Shown here piece after piece: positions 52,223 through 60,425 of a DNA stretch of 64,000 nt (position 1 is the first letter of the stretch; every line of letters starts with the position of its first letter). Where the stretch lies: positions 1 to 64,000 of the forward strand of contig NZ_JHQS01000122.1 in assembly GCF_014843845.1 (NCBI RefSeq), written 5' to 3'. The notes under the pieces were generated by a model that did not search any database, was not told where the DNA came from, and saw nothing but the letters and a program-made list of their open reading frames with translations. Origin of the DNA: Mesorhizobium amorphae. Its GTDB lineage: Bacteria > Pseudomonadota > Alphaproteobacteria > Rhizobiales > Rhizobiaceae. The translations under genes and the position numbers were made by a program.

Positions 52223-53233
52223 GTGACCGTGAGCAATGATGCAAGCGATCTGAAAGCCACGACCGGCGCTCAAGGCGCGACCGGCGCGAAGCTTTCGGCG
52301 CTGTTCGCCGGAACCATGGGACCGCTGATCGGCCTGCTGCTTCTGTGCCTGGCGCTGACGCTAACCACCGACACGTTCCTGACGGTGCGCAACATCCTCA
52401 ACGTGCTCGACCAGATCACGGTGCTGGGCATCATGGCGATCGGCATGACGCTGGTGATCCTGATCGGCGGCATAGATCTTTCGGTCGGATCGGTGCTGGC
52501 GCTGGCCTCCATGGTGATGGGCTTCGTCGCTCATCCCGACTATCTCAATCTCGGCCTGCCCGCCGGCATCGCCGCGGCGCTCGTCGTCGCCGGCCTGTGC
52601 GGCCTGGTCTCGGGCCTGCTGGTGACGCTCACCAAGCTGCCGCCTTTCATCGCCACGCTGGCGATGATGTCGGTGGCGCGCGGTCTCGCCAACATGATCA
52701 CCGACGGCTCGCAGATCGTCGGCTTTTCCGACTGGTTCACCAACCTGTCGATCATCCGCCATTTCGGCTTCCTGTCGGTCACCGTCGGGCTGATGATCGT
52801 GCTGGCGATCATCTTCGCCATCTTCCTCAACTACCGCGCCACCGGCCGCAGCCTCTACGCCATCGGCGGCAGCGCCGAGGTCGCGCGGCTGTCGGGCATT
52901 CCAGTCAAGTCGCTGACCAACTGGGTCTATGCGATCTGCGGTGTGCTGGCCGGTCTCGCCGGCATCGTGCTCGCCGCACGGCTCGATTCCGTGCAGCCGA
53001 GCTCAGGCCTCGGCTATGAGCTGGACACGATCGCGGCGGTGGTGATTGGCGGCGCCAGTCTCTCCGGCGGCGTCGGCTCGATCGGCGGCACCGCCGTCGG
53101 CGTGCTCATCATCGGCGTGCTGCGCAATGGGCTCAACCTGCTCGGCGTCTCGCCCTTCATCCAGCAGGTGGTGATCGGCGTGGTGATCGCGCTGGCGGTC
53201 GCCACCGACACCTGGCGGCGGCGAGCGCAGTGA
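52223..53233 (+). CDS. Sugar ABC transporter permease, RbsC type
   Basis: The 336-residue membrane protein has eight or more helices with MTLVILIGGIDLSVGSVLAL, GRSLYAIGGSAEVARLSGI and AAVVIGGASLSGGVGSIGGT, all standard for the ribose/galactose permease group. The GTG at 52223 is chosen because GGAGGAGACGAA lies before it. It is the first gene of the importer, and the binding protein follows. Confidence 0.92.
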   Translation: MTVSNDASDLKATTGAQGATGAKLSALFAGTMGPLIGLLLLCLALTLTTDTFLTVRNILNVLDQITVLGIMAIGMTLVILIGGIDLSVGSVLALASMVMGFVAHPDYLNLGLPAGIAAALVVAGLCGLVSGLLVTLTKLPPFIATLAMMSVARGLANMITDGSQIVGFSDWFTNLSIIRHFGFLSVTVGLMIVLAIIFAIFLNYRATGRSLYAIGGSAEVARLSGIPVKSLTNWVYAICGVLAGLAGIVLAARLDSVQPSSGLGYELDTIAAVVIGGASLSGGVGSIGGTAVGVLIIGVLRNGLNLLGVSPFIQQVVIGVVIALAVATDTWRRRAQ

Positions 53234-53364
53234 AGAGCGGGGCGCAATGAGATTCGCCCGGCATCCGGGCGGAAACGGATCGGTCGATCCGAAACTGGGA
53301 ATGTTCGGCCAAGGGGCGCTGAGCTGCGCAGGCGGGACAGATTGAATATCAACGGAGGAAAACC

Positions 53365-54303
53365 ATGCTGACCAAACGTTCACTCTTGCTTGCCGCAGCC
53401 GCCATCGTTCCGCTGCTCGGCCTGACCGACATGGCCTCGGCCAAGGAGGCCAAGAAGCTTGGCCTTGCGGTGGCCAATCTGCAGGCCGACTTCTTCAACC
53501 AGATCAAGCAGTCCGTCGAAGCCTACGGCAAGGAAAAGGGCATCGAAGTCGTCACCGTCGACGCCAAGGGCGACTCGGCAACGCAGGTCAGCCAGGTGCA
53601 GGACCTGATCACGCAGAACATCGATGCGCTGATCTACATCCCGGCCGGCGCCACCGCCGCCACGGTGCCGACCAAGACGGCCAAGGCCGCCGGCATCCCG
53701 GTGGTCAATGTCGACCGCAACGCCGACGGCGCGCCCGGCGACACCTTCATCGCCACCAACAGCGTCGCCTCGGCCCAGGCGGTGTGCGACTACATCGCCA
53801 AGCAGGCCGGCGGCAAGGGCGAGCTGATCATCATCCACGGCCAGAAGGGCACGACTCCGGAAGTCGACCGCTCGAAGGGCTGCGGCGAAGCGCTCAAGGG
53901 CTACCCCGATATCAAGGTGGTCGGCGAGCTGTGGAGCGAAGGCTGGCACCAGGACGAAGGCTTCAAGCTGACGCAGGATCTCTTGCAGTCGCATCCCGAC
54001 GTGTCGATCGTCATCGGCCAGGCCGATGCGCTGGCGCTGGGTGCCGCGCAGGCGGTCAAGGTCGCCAATCCCGGCCACAAGGTCTGGGTTGCCGGCTTCG
54101 ACGGCGACGTGGCGGCGCTGAAGGCGCTGAAGGACGGCGTCTTCGACGTCACCGCGACGCAGCAGACGCAAGGCATGGGCCGGCTCGCCGTCGATGCGGC
54201 GATCAAGCTGGTGGCCGGCGAGACAATTCCCGCCGAGCAGCTGCAGGACGCGACGCTGACCACCAAGGACAATGTCGAGCAGTTCATCGCCAAGCACCCT
54301 TGA
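53365..54303 (+). CDS. Sugar ABC transporter substrate-binding protein, RbsB type
   Basis: The 312-residue protein has a signal peptide (MLTKRSLLLAAAAIVPLLGL, cut near MASA). The ribose-binding-protein fold follows, with LGLAVANLQADFFNQIKQSV, VPTKTAKAAGIPVVNVDRN and KVWVAGFDGDVAALKALKDG. It binds a monosaccharide or polyol in the periplasm. CGGAGGAAA lies before the ATG. The stop lies within a 16-base tandem repeat. Confidence 0.93.
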   Translation: MLTKRSLLLAAAAIVPLLGLTDMASAKEAKKLGLAVANLQADFFNQIKQSVEAYGKEKGIEVVTVDAKGDSATQVSQVQDLITQNIDALIYIPAGATAATVPTKTAKAAGIPVVNVDRNADGAPGDTFIATNSVASAQAVCDYIAKQAGGKGELIIIHGQKGTTPEVDRSKGCGEALKGYPDIKVVGELWSEGWHQDEGFKLTQDLLQSHPDVSIVIGQADALALGAAQAVKVANPGHKVWVAGFDGDVAALKALKDGVFDVTATQQTQGMGRLAVDAAIKLVAGETIPAEQLQDATLTTKDNVEQFIAKHP

Positions 54304-54338
54304 GACCTGGCACGTTTGAGACCTAGCATGTTTGAGAG
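54300..54338 (+). repeat. 16-base tandem repeat at the binding-protein stop
   Basis: TTGAGACCTGGCACGT is followed directly by TTGAGACCTAGCATGT and a third partial TTGAGAG. Two of 16 bases differ between the full units. The first copy includes the TGA stop of the sugar-binding protein. It is probably slippage in a non-coding spacer. Confidence 0.7.
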
Positions 54339-54353
54339 TTGACGAGCGCAACG

Positions 54354-55862
54354 ATGTCGCCTGATCCCCGCCAAAGCGAAAGCCCCCACAACGGGCTGTT
54401 CGTCAACGGCCTCTGCAAGAGCTACGGACCGGTCCAGGTCCTGGCCGATGCGAGCTTCGAGGTGCGGCCGGGCGAGGTCGTGGCGCTGCTCGGCGAGAAC
54501 GGCGCCGGCAAGTCGACCGTCTCGAACATCATCGCCGGCGCGACCAAATCCGATGCCGGCTCCATAATCTGGCGGGGGAAGCCTTATTCCCCCGCCAACC
54601 CCGCCGCGGCCATCGAGGCCGGCGTCGGCATGATCCATCAGGAATTGAAGCTGCTGCCGGACCTGTCGGTGGCGGAGAATGTCTATGTCGGGCGCCTGCC
54701 GATGCGCGGCGGTCGCATCGACCGCGCGATCATGAACGCAAAGGCCTCGGCGCAGCTCAAGCGGCTCGGCCTCGACGTATCGCCGGAGCGCAAGGTGCGC
54801 ACGCTGCGCATCGCCGCCCAGCAACAGGTCGAGATCGCCAAGGCGCTGACGCTGAATGCCGAGTTGCTGATCTTCGACGAACCGACGGCAGCACTCGGCG
54901 GCGAGGAAACGGAGCTGCTGTTCCAGCAGATCCGCAAGCTCAAGGCCGAAGGCATGTCCTTCATCTATATCAGCCACAGACTGGACGAGATCGCCCAGAT
55001 CGCCGACCGCGTGGTGGTGATGCGCGACGGACGCATCGTCGCCCGGCACGAGCGCGCCGACATCCCGGTGCGCACCGTGGTCGAACAGATGGTCGGCCGC
55101 AGCGTCGAGCGGATGTTCCCGACGCTGTCGCCGCCGGGCACCGACACGCTGCTCGAGGTCGAAAACCTGTCCTCGCCGGAGCGCAGTTTCAATGATGTCA
55201 GCTTCTCGGTGAAATCGGGCGAAATCCTCGGCATTGCCGGGCTGATCGGCGCCGGCCGCACGGAACTGGTGCGGGCGATCGCCGGCGCCGATCCGATCTC
55301 GTCGGGCTCAGTGCGCGTTGGGGGCCAACCGGTGCATCTCAGCGGCCCGGCGGCGGCGATCAAGGCCGGCGTGGTGCTGGTGCCGGAAGACCGCAAGGCG
55401 CAAGGCGTGGTGCTCGACCAGACCATCGGCGAGAACCTGGCGTTCGGCAATTTCGACCATGTCGCGCCGAAGGGCTGGGTATTCCCGAAGGCGGTGCAGA
55501 AATTCGCCGAGGCCGGCATTTCCAGGCTCGGCGTCAAGGGCCGGCCGAACCAGGCGGTCTCAAAACTTTCCGGTGGCAACCAGCAGAAGGTGATCATCGC
55601 CAAATGGGTGTCGCGGCCACCCAAGGTGTTCATCCTCGACGAGCCGACGCGCGGCATCGATGTCGGCGCTCGCGCAGCGATCTACGATGTGATCGCCGAC
55701 CTCGCCCGCTCCGGCATGGCGGTGGTGGTGGTGAGCTCCGACCTCGAGGAGGTGCTCGGCCTCTCGCATCGCGTGCTGGTGCTGAGCCGTGGCCGCCAGC
55801 GCGGCATCCTCGACCGCAGCGAAGCCAGCAATGTCGCGGTGATGGAGCTCGCGACGAGCTAG
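54354..55862 (+). CDS. Sugar ABC transporter ATP-binding protein, RbsA/MglA type (double)
   Basis: The 502-residue protein has two ATPase halves. Half 1 has Walker A GENGAGKST, a degenerate signature (RIAAQQQVEIAKAL) and Walker B LIFDEPTAALG. Half 2 has a degenerate Walker A (GLIGAGRTELVR) but an intact signature LSGGNQQKVIIAKWV and Walker B FILDEPTRGIDVG. This complementary loss is normal for RbsA-type proteins. The ATG at 54354 is preferred to an upstream TTG, and neither has a clear ribosome site. Confidence 0.92.
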   Translation: MSPDPRQSESPHNGLFVNGLCKSYGPVQVLADASFEVRPGEVVALLGENGAGKSTVSNIIAGATKSDAGSIIWRGKPYSPANPAAAIEAGVGMIHQELKLLPDLSVAENVYVGRLPMRGGRIDRAIMNAKASAQLKRLGLDVSPERKVRTLRIAAQQQVEIAKALTLNAELLIFDEPTAALGGEETELLFQQIRKLKAEGMSFIYISHRLDEIAQIADRVVVMRDGRIVARHERADIPVRTVVEQMVGRSVERMFPTLSPPGTDTLLEVENLSSPERSFNDVSFSVKSGEILGIAGLIGAGRTELVRAIAGADPISSGSVRVGGQPVHLSGPAAAIKAGVVLVPEDRKAQGVVLDQTIGENLAFGNFDHVAPKGWVFPKAVQKFAEAGISRLGVKGRPNQAVSKLSGGNQQKVIIAKWVSRPPKVFILDEPTRGIDVGARAAIYDVIADLARSGMAVVVVSSDLEEVLGLSHRVLVLSRGRQRGILDRSEASNVAVMELATS

Positions 55863-55921
55863 AAAGCAAGGAATCGGAACAAAGCGCAGCAGGTGATACC
55901 CTCCCAGGCACCGGACCGCGC

Positions 55922-55946
55922 GGGGCGCCAGCAGGACTGGCGCCCC
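55922..55946 (+). terminator. Stem-loop after the sugar ATPase gene
   Basis: GGGGCGCCAG and CTGGCGCCCC form a perfect 10-base-pair stem around CAGGA, followed by TTCCCTTT rather than a T-run. It lies in the 127-base gap before the first SDR gene and could partly separate transport from catabolic gene expression. Confidence 0.6.
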
Positions 55947-55989
55947 TTCCCTTTGAGGAATTCCGGCGGTTGAAGGAGAGGAACCGACG

Positions 55990-56754
55990 ATGACACTATT
56001 CGATCTTCATGGAGATGTGGCGCTGGTGACCGGCGCCGGCAGCGGCATCGGGCAAGCGATCGCCATCGGGTTGGCCGAGGCCGGCGCCGACATCGCCTGC
56101 TTCGGTCACACCTCCAAGGGTGGCCTAGACGAAACGGCGCAAAGGATCACCGCACTCGGCCGCAAGGCGCTGGTGCTGACCGGCACGGTGACCTCGGAAG
56201 ACGATCTTGCGGCAGCGGTCGAGCGCACCGAAAGCGAACTCGGCGCGCTGACCATCGCTGTCAACAATGCCGGCATCGCCGGTGCCGAACCGGCCGAGAC
56301 GCTGCCGCTGGAGACATGGCAGAAAATCTACGACGTCAATGTCAGCGGCGTGTTCCTGTCCTGCCAGGCCGAGGCGCGCACGATGCTCAAGCGCCGCAAG
56401 GGCTCGATCATCAACATCGCCTCGATGTCGGGGTCGATCGTCAATCGCGGCCTGACCCAGGCGCACTACAATTCCTCGAAGGCCGCCGTCATCCACATGT
56501 CGAAGAGCCTCGCCATGGAATGGGCGGATCGCGGCCTGCGCGTCAATGTGGTGAGCCCCGGCTACACGCTGACGCCGATGAACAAGCGGCCTGAGGTCGC
56601 CGACCAGGTCAAGATCTTCGAGCGCGACACACCGATGGGGCGCATGGCGATGCCGGAGGAAATGGTCGGCCCGACCGTGTTCCTGGCCAGCCGCGCTTCG
56701 AGTTTCGTTACCGGCATCGACCTGATCGTCGATGGCGGCTTCGTCTGCTGGTAG
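55990..56754 (+). CDS. SDR family oxidoreductase
   Basis: The 254-residue enzyme has VTGAGSGIGQAIAIGLAEAG (cofactor site), NNAGIAG, the catalytic serine in NIASMSGSIVN and the Tyr/Lys pair in YNSSKAAV. An acidic residue after the second strand is absent (CFGHTSKG), so the NAD/NADP preference is unclear. It lies downstream of the sugar importer and upstream of a second SDR gene. Together they could oxidise and reduce a polyol/ketose pair. AAGGAGAGGAA lies before the ATG. Confidence 0.9.
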   Translation: MTLFDLHGDVALVTGAGSGIGQAIAIGLAEAGADIACFGHTSKGGLDETAQRITALGRKALVLTGTVTSEDDLAAAVERTESELGALTIAVNNAGIAGAEPAETLPLETWQKIYDVNVSGVFLSCQAEARTMLKRRKGSIINIASMSGSIVNRGLTQAHYNSSKAAVIHMSKSLAMEWADRGLRVNVVSPGYTLTPMNKRPEVADQVKIFERDTPMGRMAMPEEMVGPTVFLASRASSFVTGIDLIVDGGFVCW

Positions 56755-56765
56755 GAGAACAAGAA

Positions 56766-57551
56766 GTGCAGAAGCGTTTTGAAGGAAAGACCGCGGTCAT
56801 CACGGGCGCCAGCGGCGGTATTGGCGCGGCCATGGCCAAGCGTTTCGCGGCCGAAGGTGCGGCGGTCGTCGTCAGCGCCATCGACTCGCGCGTCGACGAG
56901 GTTGCGGCCAGCCTGAAGGCAGCGGGCGCGAAGGTCGCTTCGATGCGGATGGACGTGACGAAGAAGGACGAAGTCGCCGCACTTTACGACCTCGCCGAAC
57001 AACAATTCGGCCGCGTCGACATATCCGTGCAGAATGCTGGCGTCATCACCATCGCCCGGATCGAAGCCATGACCGAGGCCGAATGGGATAAGGTGATGGC
57101 GGTCAACACCAAGGGCGTGTTCCTGTGCTGCCAGGAGGCGATCCTGCACATGCGCAAACACGGCGACGGCGGCCGGCTGATCAACACTGCCTCCGGCCAG
57201 GCACGGCAGGGTTTTATCTACACGCCGCACTACGCGGCCTCGAAATTCGGCGTCGTCGGCATCACCCAGAGCCTGGCCAAGGAGGTGGCCAAGGAGAAGA
57301 TCACCGTCAACGCCATCTGCCCCGGCATCATCGACACCGACATGTGGGCCTACAACGATGCCGCCTGGGGCAGGCTGATGGGCGACTACAAGCCGGGCGA
57401 GTTGATGGCGGAATGGGTGAAGAACATCCCGATGGGCCGCGCCGGCAGCGGCGAGGACGTCTCCGGCCTGGTCAGCTTCCTGGCCAGCGACGATGCGACC
57501 TACATCACCGGCCAGACCATCAATGTCGATGGCGGCCTGATCATGTCGTGA
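56766..57551 (+). CDS. SDR family oxidoreductase
   Basis: The 261-residue enzyme has AVITGASGGIGAAMAKRFAA, QNAGVI, the serine in NTASGQARQG and the YAASKFGVVG active site, plus a C-terminal TGQTINVDGGLIMS. It is distinct from the preceding SDR. A GTG start at 56766 is used, with AGGAG nine bases before it that overlaps the previous stop (TAGGAG), so the two are coupled. The pattern suggests sorbitol-, arabitol- or similar polyol dehydrogenase, but the substrate cannot be read from sequence. Confidence 0.9.
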   Translation: MQKRFEGKTAVITGASGGIGAAMAKRFAAEGAAVVVSAIDSRVDEVAASLKAAGAKVASMRMDVTKKDEVAALYDLAEQQFGRVDISVQNAGVITIARIEAMTEAEWDKVMAVNTKGVFLCCQEAILHMRKHGDGGRLINTASGQARQGFIYTPHYAASKFGVVGITQSLAKEVAKEKITVNAICPGIIDTDMWAYNDAAWGRLMGDYKPGELMAEWVKNIPMGRAGSGEDVSGLVSFLASDDATYITGQTINVDGGLIMS

Positions 57552-57652
57552 GCAGGCGGATCGTGCCTTGAGCGACCGCCGGCCGGCAAGCAAGTGACGG
57601 GTCGTCAATCGCACCCCTAGCTTTTGTTTATCTCTGCCGCCATCATCGTGGC

Positions 57653-57898
57653 ATGCGCATCGAGGACGACATCGCCAGGGTCGAGCAGTACATCCGCGAG
57701 CTTGAACAGCGGATAGAGCATCAGCAAGAAGTAATCGCCCAGGCAGAGGCGAGCGGCCTGTCAACAGACAGGGCGCGCGTGTTCCTATTGTTTCTCAAGC
57801 AAACGTTGGGCATGAGCCGCGACCATCTTGCGAGGCTTCTGACGGATGAGATCCTAGCGAGCAGATCGCCGGACGACGGCACCGACTTGGGGCAGTGA
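57653..57898 (+). CDS. Small coiled-coil hypothetical protein
   Basis: The 81-residue protein has a helical, charged N-terminal half (VEQYIRELEQRIEHQQEVIA, likely coiled coil). A short helix (RARVFLLFLKQTLGMSRDHL) follows, then a flexible tail. Short proteins of this kind are frequent in rhizobial genomes, and no function is known to me. No clear ribosome site lies before the ATG. It stands alone between the polyol and the amine regions. Confidence 0.55.
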   Translation: MRIEDDIARVEQYIRELEQRIEHQQEVIAQAEASGLSTDRARVFLLFLKQTLGMSRDHLARLLTDEILASRSPDDGTDLGQ

Positions 57899-58295
57899 AT
57901 TTCCAACTGAGACACCGCCGAGGGGCTTTATGCGTTGCGCGGCATGAACGTTGGTATATATAATTTCATCCCATGAAACGGTTGCGGCAAGCCGGACGGC
58001 TTGCGATGCTGTTGGCTGGGGATTATGGGGCCATTTCGATGGTTGGGACGTTTCGGAGCGCCGCGGGAGTGGCGATCGACCGGTTGATGACTGCTTCGGC
58101 AGCAGCCCGCCGGCAGTCATGACGGCGTCCCCTCGGCATCCTCCGGAATCCAATTCTCACCAATCCCCCGCGCCTGCACGACAATCGATGCATCGGTGCC
58201 TTGCGCGCCTGCCGCTTTTGCCAACACAATGAAATCAAAACACAAGAAGACGGGAACGACCGACATCTTCACCAGAGCTTGACAGGAGAACAAGC
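57899..58295 (+). other. Non-coding region before the quaternary-amine transporter
   Basis: No convincing gene is seen in these 397 bases. An A+T-rich patch near 57952-57969 carries TATATA and the perfect palindrome TTTCATCCCATGAAA (57964-57978), an inverted repeat with a three-base spacer that could be an operator. AGGAG for the next gene lies at 58285-58289. Confidence 0.5.
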
Positions 58296-59270
58296 ATGTC
58301 ACTTCGGAGCATGATTTCGACAGCATCAATGGGAGCACTTGCGCTTGCCGCGGCAAGCGCGCTGACACCACCGGCCTATGCAGCGGCGCCGGAATCCAAC
58401 GACCCGATCAAGATCGCGCTGTTCGACTGGACCAGCGTCAACCTCAACGCCAAGATCCTCGGCGGCATCTTCGAAAAGCTCGGCTACACGGTCGAATATC
58501 CGACCGCCGACTACCTCTCCAGCCTGACCACCGGCCTGACCAATGGCGATCTCGATGTCGGCCTGGAATTCTGGGACACGACCGCCGGCGAGGCCATGAA
58601 GGCCTCCGACGCCACCGGCCAGACCGAACGCCTCGGCGCGCTCGGCCCCAAGGCCAAGGAAGAGTGGTGGTTCCCCGAATACATGAAGGAGAAATGCCCG
58701 GGCCTGCCGAACTGGGAAGCGCTGAAGGACCCGAAATGCGCCGAGGCCTTTTCGACAGCCGAGACGACGCCGAAGGGGCGCTATCTCGGCGGCCCGGTGA
58801 CCTGGGAAGGCTTTGACGACGAACGCGTCGAGGCGCTGAAACTGCCCTTCACCGTCATCCATGCCGGTACCGATGCGGCGATGTTCGCCGAGCTGGACTC
58901 GGCCTACCAGCGCAAGGCGCCGATCATGCTGTGGATCTATTCGCCGCACTGGGCGCCGGCCAAGTACAAGGGCGAATGGGTGCAATTCCCTGAATACACG
59001 CCGGAGTGCTACACCGACCCGAAATGGGGCACGAACCCGGACGCCAAATATGATTGCGGCAAGCCGCATGGCGAGATCTGGAAATATTCCTGGGCCGGCA
59101 TGAAGGACAAATGGCCGGTCGCCTACAAGGTGGCCAAGGCCTACACGGTCGACACCGACGAACTCAACAAGATGAGCGGCGAGATCGATCTCGGCGGCAA
59201 GACGCCGGAAGAGGTCGCCGCCGCCTGGATCGCCGCCCACGAAGCCGACTGGAAAGCCTGGGCGCAGTGA
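58296..59270 (+). CDS. Glycine betaine/TMAO-type ABC substrate-binding protein
   Basis: The 324-residue protein has a signal peptide (MSLRSMISTASMGALALAAA, cut after AYA). An OpuAC-type fold follows (IKIALFDWTSVNLNAKILGG, GLEFWDTTAGEAM) with many tryptophans (EEWWFPEYM, WIYSPHWAPAKYKGEW) that could form an aromatic cage for a quaternary amine. The partner genes and the nearby Tmm-like enzyme suggest TMAO or trimethylamine-related ligands (TmoX role). Choline or betaine remain possible. AGGAG lies before the ATG, and a stem-loop follows the stop. Confidence 0.85.
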   Translation: MSLRSMISTASMGALALAAASALTPPAYAAAPESNDPIKIALFDWTSVNLNAKILGGIFEKLGYTVEYPTADYLSSLTTGLTNGDLDVGLEFWDTTAGEAMKASDATGQTERLGALGPKAKEEWWFPEYMKEKCPGLPNWEALKDPKCAEAFSTAETTPKGRYLGGPVTWEGFDDERVEALKLPFTVIHAGTDAAMFAELDSAYQRKAPIMLWIYSPHWAPAKYKGEWVQFPEYTPECYTDPKWGTNPDAKYDCGKPHGEIWKYSWAGMKDKWPVAYKVAKAYTVDTDELNKMSGEIDLGGKTPEEVAAAWIAAHEADWKAWAQ

Positions 59271-59294
59271 TCCGTTCCAACTGGAAGCCACGGA

Positions 59295-59315
59295 ACCCGG
59301 CCCTAGCGGCCGGGT
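59295..59315 (+). other. Stem-loop after the amine-binding protein gene
   Basis: ACCCGGCC and GGCCGGGT form a perfect eight-base-pair stem around CTAGC, followed by CTCTGTCCCATTTT. It lies in the 75-base gap before the ATPase gene and may hold expression of the binding protein above its partners. Confidence 0.6.
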
Positions 59316-59345
59316 CTCTGTCCCATTTTCCAGAAGGACCATTGG

Positions 59346-60425
59346 ATGACGGAAGCGATTGAACCGCAGGCAGTTGGCGTGCCGAAGGATGCCCGTCCAA
59401 TAAAACTTGCCTGCCGCAATGTCTGGAAGCTGTTCGGGGCTAACGCGGCCGATTTCATTCGCCAGCGCGACGGCAAGGCCAGCCCTGCTGACATCGCAGG
59501 GGCCGGCCTGGTCGGCGCTGTGCGCGCCGTCGATCTCGAAATACGCCAGGGCGAGATCTTCATCATCATGGGGCTCTCGGGGTCGGGCAAGTCGACGCTG
59601 GTGCGCTGCATGTCTCGGCTTGTCGAGCCGACCCATGGCAAGGTCGAATTCGAAGGCAAGGACCTGCTCAAGATTTCGGACGCGGCGCTGATCGAACTCA
59701 GGCGCCACCGCATGGGCATGGTGTTCCAGAATTTCGCGCTGCTGCCGCATCTCAACGTGCTCGAAAACATCGCCTTCCCCTTGAGCATCCAGGGGCAGGA
59801 CCGGGCGACGCGCGAGGCGCGGGCTCGGGAAGTCATCGAGCTTGTCGGCCTGCGTGGCCGCGAGCATTTCTATCCGCGCGAACTCTCCGGCGGCCAGCAG
59901 CAGCGTGTCGGCATCGCCCGCAGCCTCGCCACCAAACCGGAGATCTGGTTTCTCGACGAGCCGTTCTCGGCGCTCGATCCGCTGATCCGCCGCGAGATGC
60001 AGGACGAGCTGATGCGGCTGCAGACGATGCTGCACAAGACCATCGTCTTCATCACCCATGATTTCGACGAGGCGATAAGGCTCGCCGACCGTATCGCCAT
60101 CATGAAGGACGGCGAGGTCATCCAGATCGGCACGCCGGAGGAGCTGGTGGTCAATCCGGCGACCGACTATGTCGCCGAATTCACCCGCGACGTCGACCGC
60201 GCCAAGGTGATCTCGGCGCGCAGCCTGATGCGTGCCTGCGATGGTAGCGAGCACGGCGGCACGGTTTCGCCCGAGGCCAAGATATCGAGCTTCTCGGGCA
60301 GCATTGTTTCCGCCGGCAAGCCGTTCGCGGTGGTCAACGGCACCGGCAAGCCGATCGGCGAAGTGACGCCGCAAGCGGTGATCGATCTGCTGGCCGGCAT
60401 CGAGCACAAGAGCGCCCGCGCATGA
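59346..60425 (+). CDS. Quaternary-amine ABC transporter ATP-binding protein, ProV type
   Basis: The 359-residue ATPase has Walker A GLSGSGKST, signature LSGGQQQRVGIARSLA, Walker B IWFLDEPFSALDPLI and H-loop FITHDFDEAIRLADR, as in ProV/OpuAA. Beyond residue 270 the C-terminal region (SPEAKISSFSGSIVSAGKPF) does not clearly show tandem CBS domains, so osmotic gating by that route is uncertain. Its stop overlaps the permease ATG by four bases. Confidence 0.92.
   Translation: MTEAIEPQAVGVPKDARPIKLACRNVWKLFGANAADFIRQRDGKASPADIAGAGLVGAVRAVDLEIRQGEIFIIMGLSGSGKSTLVRCMSRLVEPTHGKVEFEGKDLLKISDAALIELRRHRMGMVFQNFALLPHLNVLENIAFPLSIQGQDRATREARAREVIELVGLRGREHFYPRELSGGQQQRVGIARSLATKPEIWFLDEPFSALDPLIRREMQDELMRLQTMLHKTIVFITHDFDEAIRLADRIAIMKDGEVIQIGTPEELVVNPATDYVAEFTRDVDRAKVISARSLMRACDGSEHGGTVSPEAKISSFSGSIVSAGKPFAVVNGTGKPIGEVTPQAVIDLLAGIEHKSARA

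Noticed and set aside
57951..58232. A 93-codon plus-strand frame upstream of the amine importer
   Set aside because: It has no ribosome site, its composition is unlike its neighbours and it has no domain. Treated as non-coding.
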